Part shown: positions 17,862 through 29,288 of the stretch, piece by piece | Layout of the letters: each line of letters starts with the position of its first letter | Position numbering within the stretch: the first letter of the stretch is position 1 | The notes under the pieces: generated by a model | Seen by the model: only the letters and a program-made list of their open reading frames with translations | Told to the model about the DNA's origin: nothing | Databases searched by the model: none | Translations under genes and position numbers: made by a program | Origin: an uncultured Pseudomonadales bacterium | Lineage (GTDB): Bacteria > Pseudomonadota > Gammaproteobacteria > Pseudomonadales > Azotimanducaceae | Reading direction: 5' to 3' | Assembly (NCBI GenBank): GCA_958296405.1 | Contig: OY282519.1 | Span: 1,906,132 to 1,970,131, forward strand | Length of the DNA: 64,000 nucleotides

Positions 17862-18920
17862 TCAGGCCTCGTCCCGGCGCTCTTGGCGGGGATGCCGGCC
17901 ATACTTTTGCAAGTAACGTTTGCTGAAGAGCCGCACGCTCGAAAAGCCGCAGCGCGCCGCCACGTCGGCGAGCGGAAAGCCGGTCTGCAAGAGCAGGAGC
18001 CGCCCGCGTTCCAAGCGCAAGTCCAGATAGTGGCGCGTCGGGGCGCAGTGCAGATAGCGGTGGAACAGGCGCTGCAGCTGGCGCCGGGAGACGCCGGCCA
18101 AGGCTGCCACCTCGGTCATCGCCAGCGGCTCGTCGATGTTGGCTTCCATCAGGGTGACGGCTTCCATGAGCTTCGGCTGGTTGCGCGCCTCCATGAGCTG
18201 GTGCAAGGGCGCTCGCTGCGGATCTTGCCCGGTGCGCATGCGATCCACGATGAACTGCTCGGAGATGTCCCGCGCCAGCGTCCGCCCGTGGGCGCCGGCC
18301 ACGAGATTCAACATCAGGTCGATGGAGCTGACGCCGCCGGAACAGGTGTAGCGATCCCGATCCATGACGAACAGGGACGAAGACACCTGCACGGTGGGAA
18401 ATTGCGCGCGCAGGCTGTCTGCGTTTTCCCAGTGGATGGCGCAGCGATAGCCGTCGAGGAGGCCGGCCGCTGCCAAGTAGTGCGAGCCGGTACACAGTGC
18501 GCCGAGGTTGGCGCGGCGTTTGGCGAAACGGCGCAGGGTTGCCAAGAACGGCGGCACGCAGTGGCGTTCGGGGTGATAGCCGCCGCAGACGAAGAGGAAG
18601 TCCACGGCGCCCAAGGCGTCCGCCGCGCAGTCCGGGACGAGGCGGAGGCCGTCGCTCGACGGCGTCGGATGGCCGTCCAGGGTGACGCACTGCCAGCGGT
18701 ACAGTTCCCGGCCGCTCTGCCGATTGGCCATGCGCAGCACTGCGATTGCCGTGGCCAGCGTGATCATTGTGTAGTCCGGCGCCATCAGGAACCCGACTCG
18801 GGTTGGCGCATCGGCTTGTGGCCGCGCTTGCCCCCCGGAGCGGGCGCTGCGCGGCGTCGCAAGCGACTGTGGCGGCGACCCCTTGCCGGCGGCGAAGTGC
18901 GGGGCGCCGGTGGTCGTCAT
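17862..18920 (-). CDS. GlxA/GbdR-type AraC-family transcriptional regulator
   Basis: 352 residues from the ATG at 18918-18920; the open frame continues upstream but without family-like sequence. Residues about 30-200 form a DJ-1/PfpI-like domain (VGFLMAPDYTM, DFLFVCGGYHPE, LGALCTGSHYLAAAGLLDG). The C-terminus is an AraC DNA-binding domain (LAMTEVAALAGVSRRQLQRL and FPLADVAARCGFSSVRLFSK). The GbdR and CdhR regulators of betaine and carnitine catabolism have this architecture. Adjacency to a demethylase/MTHFR-FTHFS/DMGDH-like operon in the same direction suggests it activates that operon; this is inference. Confidence 0.85.
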   Translation of the reverse strand: MTTTGAPHFAAGKGSPPQSLATPRSARSGGQARPQADAPTRVGFLMAPDYTMITLATAIAVLRMANRQSGRELYRWQCVTLDGHPTPSSDGLRLVPDCAADALGAVDFLFVCGGYHPERHCVPPFLATLRRFAKRRANLGALCTGSHYLAAAGLLDGYRCAIHWENADSLRAQFPTVQVSSSLFVMDRDRYTCSGGVSSIDLMLNLVAGAHGRTLARDISEQFIVDRMRTGQDPQRAPLHQLMEARNQPKLMEAVTLMEANIDEPLAMTEVAALAGVSRRQLQRLFHRYLHCAPTRHYLDLRLERGRLLLLQTGFPLADVAARCGFSSVRLFSKRYLQKYGRHPRQERRDEA

Positions 18921-19338
18921 CGATGCGGGCGCAACGCCTCGGCAAGGCGTTCGGTGAGTTGCGGGCAGGGCGGTTGCGGGGTGGTGCCGGCTGGCGTTCG
19001 TCGGCGGATGGCGACAAGGCACAGGCCATCGGTCACGCCGACAGGTCGCGGAGCGCCGCGGCGGCGCCGCATCAGATGCGCAGAACGGGGTTCCCTTCGT
19101 CCCGCCTCTGCGAGCGTCGCGCCAACACGCATGGCTCCTCCAACGCTTATCAGGCGCGTAGATTCTGATACCACAACTCAAACGCCGCGCCAAGCAGTGT
19201 CGGAAACCGCCCTCGCCGACTCGCAGCCGCCGATCGGCGATCTTGATTCGAAGCCGATGGAACCGCAAACTACGAATAGCAGGAAGTTCTTGCAAATTTC
19301 TAAACGCAAGAATTGATGGGCAAGCAGGGCAGGATGCG
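18921..19338. other. Intergenic region between divergent GlxA-type and XRE-ImmA genes
   Basis: 418 bp with no supported gene. The left part is GC-rich and faces the regulator start. The right part becomes AT-richer and holds an inverted repeat at 19287-19312 just before the XRE gene. No tRNA or transposase fragment was seen. Confidence 0.5.
19287..19312. promoter_or_regulatory. Inverted repeat, probable operator of the XRE-ImmA gene
   Basis: TTCTTGC at 19287-19293 and GCAAGAA at 19306-19312 are perfect 7 bp half-sites separated by 12 AT-rich bases. The repeat ends 26 bp before the ATG at 19339, where a promoter would be covered. HTH-XRE proteins with ImmA/IrrE domains commonly repress their own promoter, so this is a natural candidate operator. 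No experimental support. Confidence 0.5.
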
Positions 19339-20442
19339 ATGGCGAACACGATGGGGGCGCGGATCAAGGCTTTGAGGCAGCGGCGCGGCCTCTCGCAGGA
19401 TGCGCTTGCGGGCATCTTCGGATTCAAAGATCGGCAGACCGTCTCCGCATTGGAAACAGGCGTGCGCCGCCTGGCGGCCGCGGAGCTCGTCGTTGCCGTG
19501 GAGAAGCTGGGCATTGAGTTGGATTACTTCACCGATCCGTTCCGTCTGGATGGAGAAGGCCGATTCTCATGGCGGCAGAACGGCGTGGCGCCGGAACAGC
19601 TCCGGGCATACGAGCAGGATGCGGGACAGTGGATTGGCGCGTATCGGGCGTTGGCGGCGGACACTGGGTTGCAAGCGCCGCTGATGCGCAGGGCGCTGGG
19701 TTTGACCAAGGCGTCGAGTTTCGAGGATGCGATGGACGCCGGCGAACGGTTCGTTGCCGAGCTAGACCTCGGATCGGTGCCCGCGTTGCGGCTTGCGTCC
19801 GCGATGGAAGCGGAACTCGGCATCCTCGTGCTGATGGTGGATGCGCAGGAGGGCATCTCCGGCGCCGCTTGTCGCTTGCCGGAGCTGGACGCCGTTCTCA
19901 TCGCGCGAAGCGAGGTGCCTGGGCGCCGGCACTTCGACCTTGCGCATGAGTTGTTCCACATCCTCACGTGGGAGGCGATGCCGCCCGCACATGTCGAGGA
20001 CGCCAGCGACTTCGGCGGCGATCGCGTCGAGCAGCTTGCGAACAGCTTCGCCGCGGCGGTGCTGATGCCTTCTTCCGTCTTGGGCGACTTCGACAACTGC
20101 GCAGCGCTCACCACCGAAGTGCTGGTGGCACGCCTGAACGCGGTCGCGGACGAGTTGCACGTTACGTCGTCTGCGCTGAGGTGGCGCTTGGCGGCGCTGC
20201 GGCGATTGACCAAGGCGCGGGCGCGAGCGATTCCGGAGAGCGCCCTTCGCAACAACGGTCACGAAGCGGCGCCTCGCGAGTTGCCGGCGCTGTTCTCGAA
20301 GCCCTTTGTCGAGTTGCTGGCCGCGGCGCTGGAAGAGGGATGCATCTCGCACCGCCGTGCGGCGGCATTGTGCGGGCTCGCCATTGACGACTTGGAGGAC
20401 TTGTTCGCAGCCCACGGCGTCGAGCATGTGATCGAGCTATGA
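19339..20442 (+). CDS. XRE-family regulator fused to ImmA/IrrE metallopeptidase
   Basis: 367 residues. Residues 1-60 are an XRE helix-turn-helix (GARIKALRQRRGLSQDALAG). The middle contains the zinc-peptidase motif HELFH at 203-207 within FDLAHELFHILTWE, followed by DRVEQLANSFAAAVLMP, the conserved helix of IrrE/ImmA proteins. This architecture belongs to stress-responsive repressor-proteases that cleave a partner repressor or regulate a toxin-antitoxin or mobile-element promoter. The start at 19339 has a weak AGG upstream and begins directly at the HTH; upstream in-frame sequence is unlike the family. No partner gene is adjacent: queA begins 166 bp later. Confidence 0.85.
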   Translation: MANTMGARIKALRQRRGLSQDALAGIFGFKDRQTVSALETGVRRLAAAELVVAVEKLGIELDYFTDPFRLDGEGRFSWRQNGVAPEQLRAYEQDAGQWIGAYRALAADTGLQAPLMRRALGLTKASSFEDAMDAGERFVAELDLGSVPALRLASAMEAELGILVLMVDAQEGISGAACRLPELDAVLIARSEVPGRRHFDLAHELFHILTWEAMPPAHVEDASDFGGDRVEQLANSFAAAVLMPSSVLGDFDNCAALTTEVLVARLNAVADELHVTSSALRWRLAALRRLTKARARAIPESALRNNGHEAAPRELPALFSKPFVELLAAALEEGCISHRRAAALCGLAIDDLEDLFAAHGVEHVIEL

Positions 20443-20608
20443 GCGGTGCGCATGCGCAGCGCGTTGGCGGGCAACGGAATCTGGGTGCTGTGTGGCCCGG
20501 ACAAGGCGAGCCTTCGATGCGGCATCCGCCTTGGTTGAGGGGGTGGCGGCTCGCGCCCGTCTACCCATCGCTACAATGCGCGGAACCCAAGCGTTCGTCC
20601 CTTCATCC

Positions 20609-23229
<2,621 letters not shown>

Positions 23230-23237
<8 letters not shown>

Positions 23238-25134
23238 CCGCGGCGTCGTGGGCGCCAACCTGTTTGGCGCCCAGCAAGCCGCTCGCGGGCCGCTCAACCG
23301 CTACCCCCTGTGGCGCTATGCCCTCATTGCGGGCATCGTGGCGTTGGGGTTGCTCTATGCGGTGCCGAACCTGTACCCGCCAGATTACGCCCTGCAAGTT
23401 TCGGCAGACAACGCCACGCGCCCCGTGGACGATGCGTTCCTCGCGGAAGCGGCAGCCACGCTGGACGCCGCCGGCGTTGCCGTGGTGGGCGCGGAGCTCA
23501 CCGGCCGCGGCGCATTGCTGCGCGTGGCGTCGAATGACGATCAGTTGCGTGGCCGCGCCGCCCTCGACGCGGCGCTGAACCCAGCCGGAGAGGTGCGCGG
23601 CTTCGTCATCGCCCTGAACCTCGCTTCCACGACGCCGGCGTGGCTGGATGGCATCGGCGGCAAGCCGATGGCGAAGGGGCTGGACCTCTCTGGCGGCATC
23701 CACTTCGTGTTGGAGGTGGATGTCGACAGCGCCGTTGGCAAACGCCTTGAGGACGAGGCGGACAACATCCGGGCGCGGTTGCGCGAGGCGCGGCTGCGTT
23801 ACGTCCGCGCTGGCGGGATGGTGCGCGAAGGCGCCATCCGCATCGGCTTCAACGACGCCACAGACCGGGACGCGGCCCTCGCGCTCCTGAAGGAGGATTA
23901 CGCGGCGCCGAACTATGTCACCGCTGCCGCCGAGGTGGATGGCCGCCCAGGCGCCGTCGTTGAAGTGGATGCGGCGCAAGTGGAGGAGATTGAGGACTAC
24001 GCCATCGCGCAGAACATGGTGAGCCTGCGCAATCGCGTGGATGAGATTGGCGTGTCCGAGCCGCTGGTGCAGCGCTTGGGGCGCGACCGCATCGTCGTGG
24101 ACCTGCCCGGCGTGCAGGACGCTTCGGAGGCGAAGCGCATTCTGGATAAGTTCGCCAACTTGGAGTTCCACTTGGCGGCGAAGGCAGACGACCGCCCGTC
24201 CGAATTGGAGGAGATGCCCTACGAGGGGCGCACCCGGCGCATTCAGCGCAGCATCATCGTCACCGGAGACCGGGTGACCAACGCCGTGCAGGGGTACGAC
24301 CCGCAAACGTCCCTGCCGCAGGTGAACATCACCTTGGACAGCATCGGCGGCGAGCGCATGCACGACGCCACGGCGCCGAACATCGGCCATTCCATGGCTA
24401 TCGTCTTCGTGGAGCAGCAACCCGTGAAGCAGGCGGACGGCAGCGTGGTGTTGCGCAACGACCGGCGGCTCATCAGCGTGGCGACGATTCAGGCCGCGCT
24501 CGGCTATTCCTTCCGCATCACCGGCCTGTCGGCGCGGGAAGCGCAGGAACTGGCGCTGTTGCTGCGCGCCGGCGCGTTGGCCGCGCCCATGCGCATCGTC
24601 GAGGAGCGCACTGTGGGGGCGTCGCTTGGCGAAGAGAACATCGAACGCGGCATGTATTCGGTGGTGGCCGGCTTCGCGCTGGTGCTGCTGTTCATGCCGC
24701 TTTACTACAAGGTGTTCGGCCTCGTCGCAGACTTGGCGCTCACCCTCAACTTGGTCATCTTGGTGGCGGTGATGTCGCTGCTCGGCGCCACGCTGACGTT
24801 GCCGGGCATCGCCGGCATCGTGCTCACCGTCGGCATGGCCGTGGACGCCAACGTGCTGATCTTTTCGCGCATCCGCGAGGAACTGAATCGCCTGCCGCCG
24901 CAACGCGCCATCCAAGCGGGATATGACCGCGCCTTCTTGACGATTCTGGACGCCAACGTCACCACGCTGTTCGTGGCGCTCATCCTGCTCTCCATCGGCA
25001 CCGGCCCGGTCGCGGGCTTCGCCGTCACCTTGGCCATCGGCATCGTCACGTCCATGTTCACTGCCATCATGGGCTCCCGCGCCGTGGTGAACCTCATCTA
25101 CGGGCGCCGCCGCGTGGCGGCCCTCGCCATCTAG
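23230..25134 (+). CDS. secD: Protein translocase subunit SecD
   Basis: 634 residues with an N-terminal helix (YALIAGIVALGLLYAVPNLYP), a large periplasmic domain and a six-helix RND-type C-terminal half. Conserved features are GLDLSGGIHFVLEVD, LGRDRIVVDLPG, and AGIVLTVGMAVDANVLIFSR, the fourth membrane helix of SecD proteins. Powered by proton flow, SecDF pulls exported proteins out of SecYEG. The start overlaps yajC and secF follows 8 bp after the stop. Confidence 0.96.
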
Positions 25135-25142
25135 GAAGCCCG

Positions 25143-26060
25143 GTGCCCGCAACCAACTTCAATTTCATGGGCGCCCGCCGCATAGCGGCCGCCATATCGG
25201 CCGTGCTGCTGGCAGCGTCCGTGCTTGCCGTGGCCTTTGCGGGTCTGAACCGGGGGTTGGATTTCACCGGCGGCGCGTTGGTCGAGGTGGGCTTTGCCGA
25301 GGCGGCCGATCTGCCGTCGGTGCGCGAGGCGCTCGCCGGCGCCGGCTTCGACAACGCGGTGGCGCAGAACTTTGGCGCCCAGAACGAAGTGCTCATCCGC
25401 GTGCCGCCGCAGGCGGGCAGGGATCAATCCACCGTTGGCGACCGGATCATGGCGGCTTTGGCAGCGACGCAACCCGGCGTGGCGTTGCGGCGCTCCGAGG
25501 TGGTGGGGCCGTCCGTGGGCGAGGAGCTGACGGAGCAGGGCGGCATCGCCATGCTCGTGGCGCTTGGCGCGGTGATGGTCTACATCATGTTTCGCTTCAC
25601 CGGCAAGTTCGCGGTCGGCGCGGTGGCGGCGCTTGCCCACGACGTGGTGGTGACGCTGGGCGCTTTTGCGGTGTTCCGCTGGACGTTCAACTTGGCGGAG
25701 CTGGCCGCGGTGCTGGCCGTGATCGGCTATTCCTTGAACGACACCATCGTCGTGTCAGACCGCATCCGCGAGAACTTCCGCATCGTGCGGCGCGGCAAGC
25801 CGGTGGACATCGTGAACCGATCTTTGAACGAAACCTTGGGGCGCACCTTGGTCACCTCGCTCACCACCTTGCTGGTGTTAGTCGCCTTGTTGTTGGCTGG
25901 GGGCGAGCAGATCCGCGGTTTCGCCACGGCGCTCACCATCGGCGTGGTCGTGGGGACGTACTCGTCGATCTACGTTTCCGCCAGCATGTTGCTCGCCATG
26001 CGGGTGACGAAGGAAGACCTTGTGCTGCCAGAGAAGGAGGCAGCCGAAGAGGTGCCTTAG
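25143..26060 (+). CDS. secF: Protein translocase subunit SecF
   Basis: 305 residues from a GTG at 25143. It has the short SecF version of the RND fold: GLNRGLDFTGGALVEVGF in the first periplasmic segment and VIGYSLNDTIVVSDRIREN, the signature helix, later on. It ends the yajC-secD-secF group. The next gene (suhB) is convergent, 164 bp away; no T-tract terminator was recognised in that gap. Confidence 0.96.
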   Translation: MPATNFNFMGARRIAAAISAVLLAASVLAVAFAGLNRGLDFTGGALVEVGFAEAADLPSVREALAGAGFDNAVAQNFGAQNEVLIRVPPQAGRDQSTVGDRIMAALAATQPGVALRRSEVVGPSVGEELTEQGGIAMLVALGAVMVYIMFRFTGKFAVGAVAALAHDVVVTLGAFAVFRWTFNLAELAAVLAVIGYSLNDTIVVSDRIRENFRIVRRGKPVDIVNRSLNETLGRTLVTSLTTLLVLVALLLAGGEQIRGFATALTIGVVVGTYSSIYVSASMLLAMRVTKEDLVLPEKEAAEEVP

Positions 26061-26224
26061 CGGTGGCGTGGCGCGGCCCGGCCGCGGGGCGGGAAGCGAC
26101 AGTGCCCCCGCGATCTTGAAACGACGGCGTGGCGCGAGCGCCCGTTGTTGCCCGCTCCGTCCGAAGGCGTCCTCGGCGGATAGGCGGCCAATGGCGCGGC
26201 TCGGTGGCGACGGCTGCGACGATG

Positions 26225-27043
26225 TCAACCGCGCATCAGCGTGGCGTTGCCGTTGTCGCGCGCCGCGGCGCGAACAACCTTCATGAGCGCGCGGAAGTTC
26301 CTCGGGTTCGCGGCCACCAAGTTGCCCGTCTCCATGAAGCGGTCGCCGCCGGCCATGTCGCCGACGAAGCCGCCGGCTTCGCGCACGATCACGGTGCCGG
26401 CTGCCATGTCCCAAGGCTGCAGCCCAGTTTGCATGAAGGCGTCGGTGCGCCCGGCCGCGACATACGCCAAGTCCAACGCCGCGGCGCCCATGCGTCGCAA
26501 CGCTTGGCACGAGTGGTGCAGGGCGCGTTGAATGTCGAGATAGGTGTCCAAGTGCTCATCGACGCAGCCGTAGGGCATGCCGGTGGCCACCACGGCGTGC
26601 GCCAAATCGGTGTCACCAGAGACACGGATGCGCTCATCGTTCAGGCGGGCGCCCGCCCCCCGCGTGGCGGAGAAAAGCTCGTTGCGCACCGGGTCGAAGA
26701 CGACGCCGTGCAACAGCGTCGAGCCGGTGCGCACGGCGATGGAGACGCAGAAATGGGGAATGCCGGCGAGGAAGTTGGTGGTGCCGTCCAACGGGTCGAT
26801 CACCCAGACGTGTTCCGCGTCCGCATTGGCGCTGCCGCGTTCCTCGCCTTGCACGCCGTGGTCTGGATACGCGCGCATGATGGTGTCGATGATGGCGTCT
26901 TCGGCATCGCGGTCCACTTTGGAGACGAAGTCCCGCGGTGTCTTCTCTTCCCGCTCCAAGGTGCCGACGCGGTCCATGGCTTGCGTGATGATGCGCCCCC
27001 CGCGCCGTGCCGCGCGCACGGCAATGTTGACCATGGGATGCAT
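26225..27043 (-). CDS. suhB: Inositol-1-monophosphatase family protein SuhB
   Basis: 272 residues from the ATG at 27041-27043, giving MHPMVNIAVRAARRGG, which matches the SuhB N-terminus closely; the longer frame adds 15 unrelated residues. The metal site is in VQGEERG, WVIDPLDGTTNF and the C-terminal WDMAAGTVIVREAGG. Besides phosphatase activity, SuhB is a subunit of rRNA antitermination complexes in enterobacteria. It diverges from trmJ with a 91 bp gap, as in many gammaproteobacteria. Confidence 0.93.
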   Translation of the reverse strand: MHPMVNIAVRAARRGGRIITQAMDRVGTLEREEKTPRDFVSKVDRDAEDAIIDTIMRAYPDHGVQGEERGSANADAEHVWVIDPLDGTTNFLAGIPHFCVSIAVRTGSTLLHGVVFDPVRNELFSATRGAGARLNDERIRVSGDTDLAHAVVATGMPYGCVDEHLDTYLDIQRALHHSCQALRRMGAAALDLAYVAAGRTDAFMQTGLQPWDMAAGTVIVREAGGFVGDMAGGDRFMETGNLVAANPRNFRALMKVVRAAARDNGNATLMRG

Positions 27044-27134
27044 GGATTGGAGGTTCGGGAGTTCCGGGGGCTTGCTGGCGGAGGGCAAGGCTATGCTACA
27101 TCACCCAAGCACCTGTCTCGCTAGGCCGCCAACC

Positions 27135-27884
27135 ATGCACGCCGTTCGCATCGTCCTCGTCGAACCGAGCCACCCGGGCAACATCGGCGCCGCGGCGCGC
27201 GCCATGAAGACGATGGGCTTCACGTCGCTGCATCTCGTGCGCCCCGCGCGGTTCCCAGACCCGCAAGCAGACTGGCGGGCGGCGCAGGCGGTGGATGTGG
27301 TGGCGAACGCGACCGTGGTGGACTCCTTGGAAGACGCCATCGGCGACTGTGCCGCGGTGCTGGGCACCAGCGCTCGCGCTCGGCGCATTCCTTGGCCGCG
27401 CACAGACTTGGCGGTGGCGGCGCAGCAGCTTGCCGAGGCCGGCGCCGGCACGCCAGTCGCGATTTTGTTCGGGCGCGAGGCCAGCGGCCTCACCAACGCG
27501 GAGCTGCAGCGCTGCAATCAACACATCGTGATTCCATCCCATCCCGGCTATCCCTCGCTGAATCTCGCGATGGCGGTGCAGGTGGTGTGCTACGAACTGT
27601 TCAAAGCCACCGGCGGCGCCGCGCCCGAGTTCACGCCAGACCGCCGTTTGGCCACCGTAGCGGCGGTGGAGGGCTTCCACGCGCACTTGGAAGCCACCCT
27701 GCAGCGCATCGACTTCCTCAAGGACAGCGCCCCGCGCCAAGCCATGACGCGCCTACGCCGCCTATTCGCCCGCGCCGCCCTGGACGAGACGGAACTCGGC
27801 ATGCTGCGCGGCATCCTCACCCACGTGGACGAACTGGCCGAGCGCGCGGAGGGAGCGTCTGAGGGCGGGCATTCGGTAGATTGA
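27135..27884 (+). CDS. trmJ: tRNA (cytidine/uridine-2'-O-)-methyltransferase TrmJ
   Basis: 249 residues from the ATG at 27135 (MHAVRIVLVEPSHPGNIGAA). It is a SpoU-type SPOUT enzyme; FGREASGLTNAEL and IPSHPGYPSLNLAMAVQVV form the knotted SAM site. It methylates position 32 of the tRNA anticodon loop. The start is fixed by the family N-terminus; the longer upstream frame is antisense to suhB. A large stem-loop ending in T6 lies 85-160 bp downstream. Confidence 0.93.
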   Translation: MHAVRIVLVEPSHPGNIGAAARAMKTMGFTSLHLVRPARFPDPQADWRAAQAVDVVANATVVDSLEDAIGDCAAVLGTSARARRIPWPRTDLAVAAQQLAEAGAGTPVAILFGREASGLTNAELQRCNQHIVIPSHPGYPSLNLAMAVQVVCYELFKATGGAAPEFTPDRRLATVAAVEGFHAHLEATLQRIDFLKDSAPRQAMTRLRRLFARAALDETELGMLRGILTHVDELAERAEGASEGGHSVD

Positions 27885-27968
27885 CCCTCACTCGCGCAGT
27901 CGCCGCGTCTGGCGCAATCACCGGCACAAGCCGCAACGGACGGGGATTGGCCGGTTAGACTGCTGGGT

Positions 27969-28046
27969 AAAGAGGGTTAGGTGACTGCGGGTCACTGGCG
28001 GAAGCAGGCGTCAAGGGAAATCCTTTCAGCAACCTAACTCTTTTTT
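27969..28046 (+). terminator. Stem-loop with T6 tract between trmJ and the antitoxin-like gene
   Basis: AAAGAGGGTTAGGT (27969-27982) pairs with ACCTAACTCTTT (28032-28043), giving twelve base pairs with a two-base GG bulge, and is followed by TTTTTT at 28041-28046. Inside the loop GTGAC-TGCGG-GTCAC (27981-27995) forms a second hairpin. The long loop is atypical for a simple terminator; it may instead be a structured leader for the gene at 28076. Terminator is the simplest reading. Confidence 0.4.
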
Positions 28047-28075
28047 GCGCCGAACAACGGCGAAGGAGGTCGCTC

Positions 28076-28282
28076 TTGAGCACAATAACCTACGAAGGCG
28101 TTGTCAGGGACGGGAGGGTTCGCCTGCCAGAGTCAGTGCGTCTTCCGGAGAGCGCGACGGGGTATGTGGTGGTTCCTAACTTCGATGTGCAACGAAACGT
28201 GCATGTCCACAGTCCCAAGTTGGTGAATCCCGAAGATGTCCGCGACTTTCGGAAACGCGTGACGAAGGGCGAGGGACGTTGA
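28076..28282 (+). CDS. Small antitoxin-like protein (DUF104/AF2212-like)
   Basis: 68 residues. The start is TTG at 28076, supported by a near-perfect AAGGAGGT ending five bases upstream. The N-terminus YEGVVRDGRVRLPESVRLPE resembles the beta-hairpin of AF2212/DUF104-type putative antitoxins (typically Y-x-N-G-x-L-x-P-L-x-x-x-x-L-x-E-G). The C-terminus is basic (DFRKRVTKGEGR). Its TGA overlaps the TTG of the retropepsin-like gene in TTGA, so the two are coupled. Function as an antitoxin is inferred from family resemblance only. Confidence 0.6.
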   Translation: MSTITYEGVVRDGRVRLPESVRLPESATGYVVVPNFDVQRNVHVHSPKLVNPEDVRDFRKRVTKGEGR

Positions 28283-28557
28283 TTTACGACGGCGACCTGT
28301 TTGACCCACCCGCTCCCGTAGCGTACGTCGCACTACGAGACACGATTACAGGCCGGTCTCTACGGAATGTCTCGATGTTGATCGATTCCGGTGCCGACGT
28401 GACGCTGATTCCGAAAGAGGCCGTTGTGTCACTTGGAATGCAGTTCGATCAAGACATCGGGTACGAGGTGATCGGATTCGATGGAACCAAAAGTATTGCT
28501 CCCGTCGGCCCGGAGGCAGAGGCGCGGCCCCGGCGGCCCGAGTTCGTAGCGGAGTAG
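28279..28557 (+). CDS. Retropepsin-like (clan AA) aspartic protease, C-terminally truncated
   Basis: 92 residues from a TTG overlapping the upstream stop. It begins with a strand region (PVAYVALRDTITGRSLRNVS), and MLIDSGADVTLIP carries the D-S-G-A active-site motif of single-domain retropepsin-like proteases, which dimerise. After GFDGTKSIAPV the sequence turns proline/arginine-rich and stops. Roughly the last third of the fold, including the hydrophobic glycine region, is missing, so the copy is probably broken at about 28505. Confidence 0.55.
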   Translation: MIYDGDLFDPPAPVAYVALRDTITGRSLRNVSMLIDSGADVTLIPKEAVVSLGMQFDQDIGYEVIGFDGTKSIAPVGPEAEARPRRPEFVAE

Positions 28558-29277
28558 CGAACTAGGGCCGCTGAGCCACTCTTTTAAGAGCCAAGTCGAG
28601 CCGGCACTATTTCGAAGTCGTTTCAAATCCGCGCTGCGAAGGCGGCTGAGGCTAATCGCGTCAAGTATGCCGCGCGCATAGAAGCGGAGTGCGGTGGAGT
28701 CCTCGGCTAACCGTCCGGCGAGGGTCCTCATGGGTTCGGCGAGATTCTCGACGTGGTTCAGCCAACCATCGGGATCGACGTGACATAGCGCGAGCAAGAC
28801 GAGGCCGGCATAGTCGGCGGAGAACGATGGTGACGTGCGGATTTGTTCCAAGCATGCGTGGGCGGCATCGGTCTGGCTGGCCAAGGCAACTGCTGTCCGG
28901 ACAACCTGATCAAGGAGCGTATCAGTGCTCGCCACCAGCGTCGGCAGCACCTCGAGCACCTCATGGGCGCGGACTAGGGCGGCTAAGTCGATGAGGACTT
29001 GCGTGGCGCTGCCTTTGGAGGGATCAGGTCCCTGCATCGCCAAAATGTCTCGTATCGCGGAACGCCACCGTCGTTGTGCGTCGGGTGTCAACTCCTGATA
29101 GATCGCGCGGAGGTCCTCAGCTAAGTCGTCCCTGACGTTGATGTGATGCTCACACGGACGGAATGCCCAGCAGCCCATATCGTCGTTTAGGTATCCGTCC
29201 AAGCCGGCCTGCATCCATTGGCGAACACTCTGCGTGTCGGCACTATTCGGATCGAAAGGAGCGGGTTGTTGTGCCAT
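28429..29277 (-). CDS. Unrecognised helical protein, C-terminus replaced at a junction
   Basis: 282 residues, starting MAQQPAPFDPN. It is soluble and predominantly helical by composition (LTPDAQRRWRSAIRDILAM, LIDLAALVRAHEVLEVLPTL, AVALASQTDAAHACLEQI); I do not recognise the family. The last 40 or so residues, after LLRYELG, are the reverse complement of the retropepsin-like gene and do not look native, so the original 3' end was probably lost near 28505-28560. A likely 3' fragment of another gene ends 12 bp before its start on the same strand, suggesting a former operon. Codon use is less GC-biased than in the housekeeping genes. Confidence 0.5.
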   Translation of the reverse strand: MAQQPAPFDPNSADTQSVRQWMQAGLDGYLNDDMGCWAFRPCEHHINVRDDLAEDLRAIYQELTPDAQRRWRSAIRDILAMQGPDPSKGSATQVLIDLAALVRAHEVLEVLPTLVASTDTLLDQVVRTAVALASQTDAAHACLEQIRTSPSFSADYAGLVLLALCHVDPDGWLNHVENLAEPMRTLAGRLAEDSTALRFYARGILDAISLSRLRSADLKRLRNSAGSTWLLKEWLSGPSSLLRYELGPPGPRLCLRADGSNTFGSIESDHLVPDVLIELHSK

Positions 29278-29288
29278 CTTGTCGCTCG

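Noticed and set aside
27953-28038. GTTRRRY and RYYYAAC boxes (GTTAGAC, GTTAGGT, ACCTAAC) suggesting integron attC sites
   Set aside because: The order is GTTAGGT then ACCTAAC, the reverse of an attC site, and no integrase or cassette array is present; the boxes are arms of the stem-loop.
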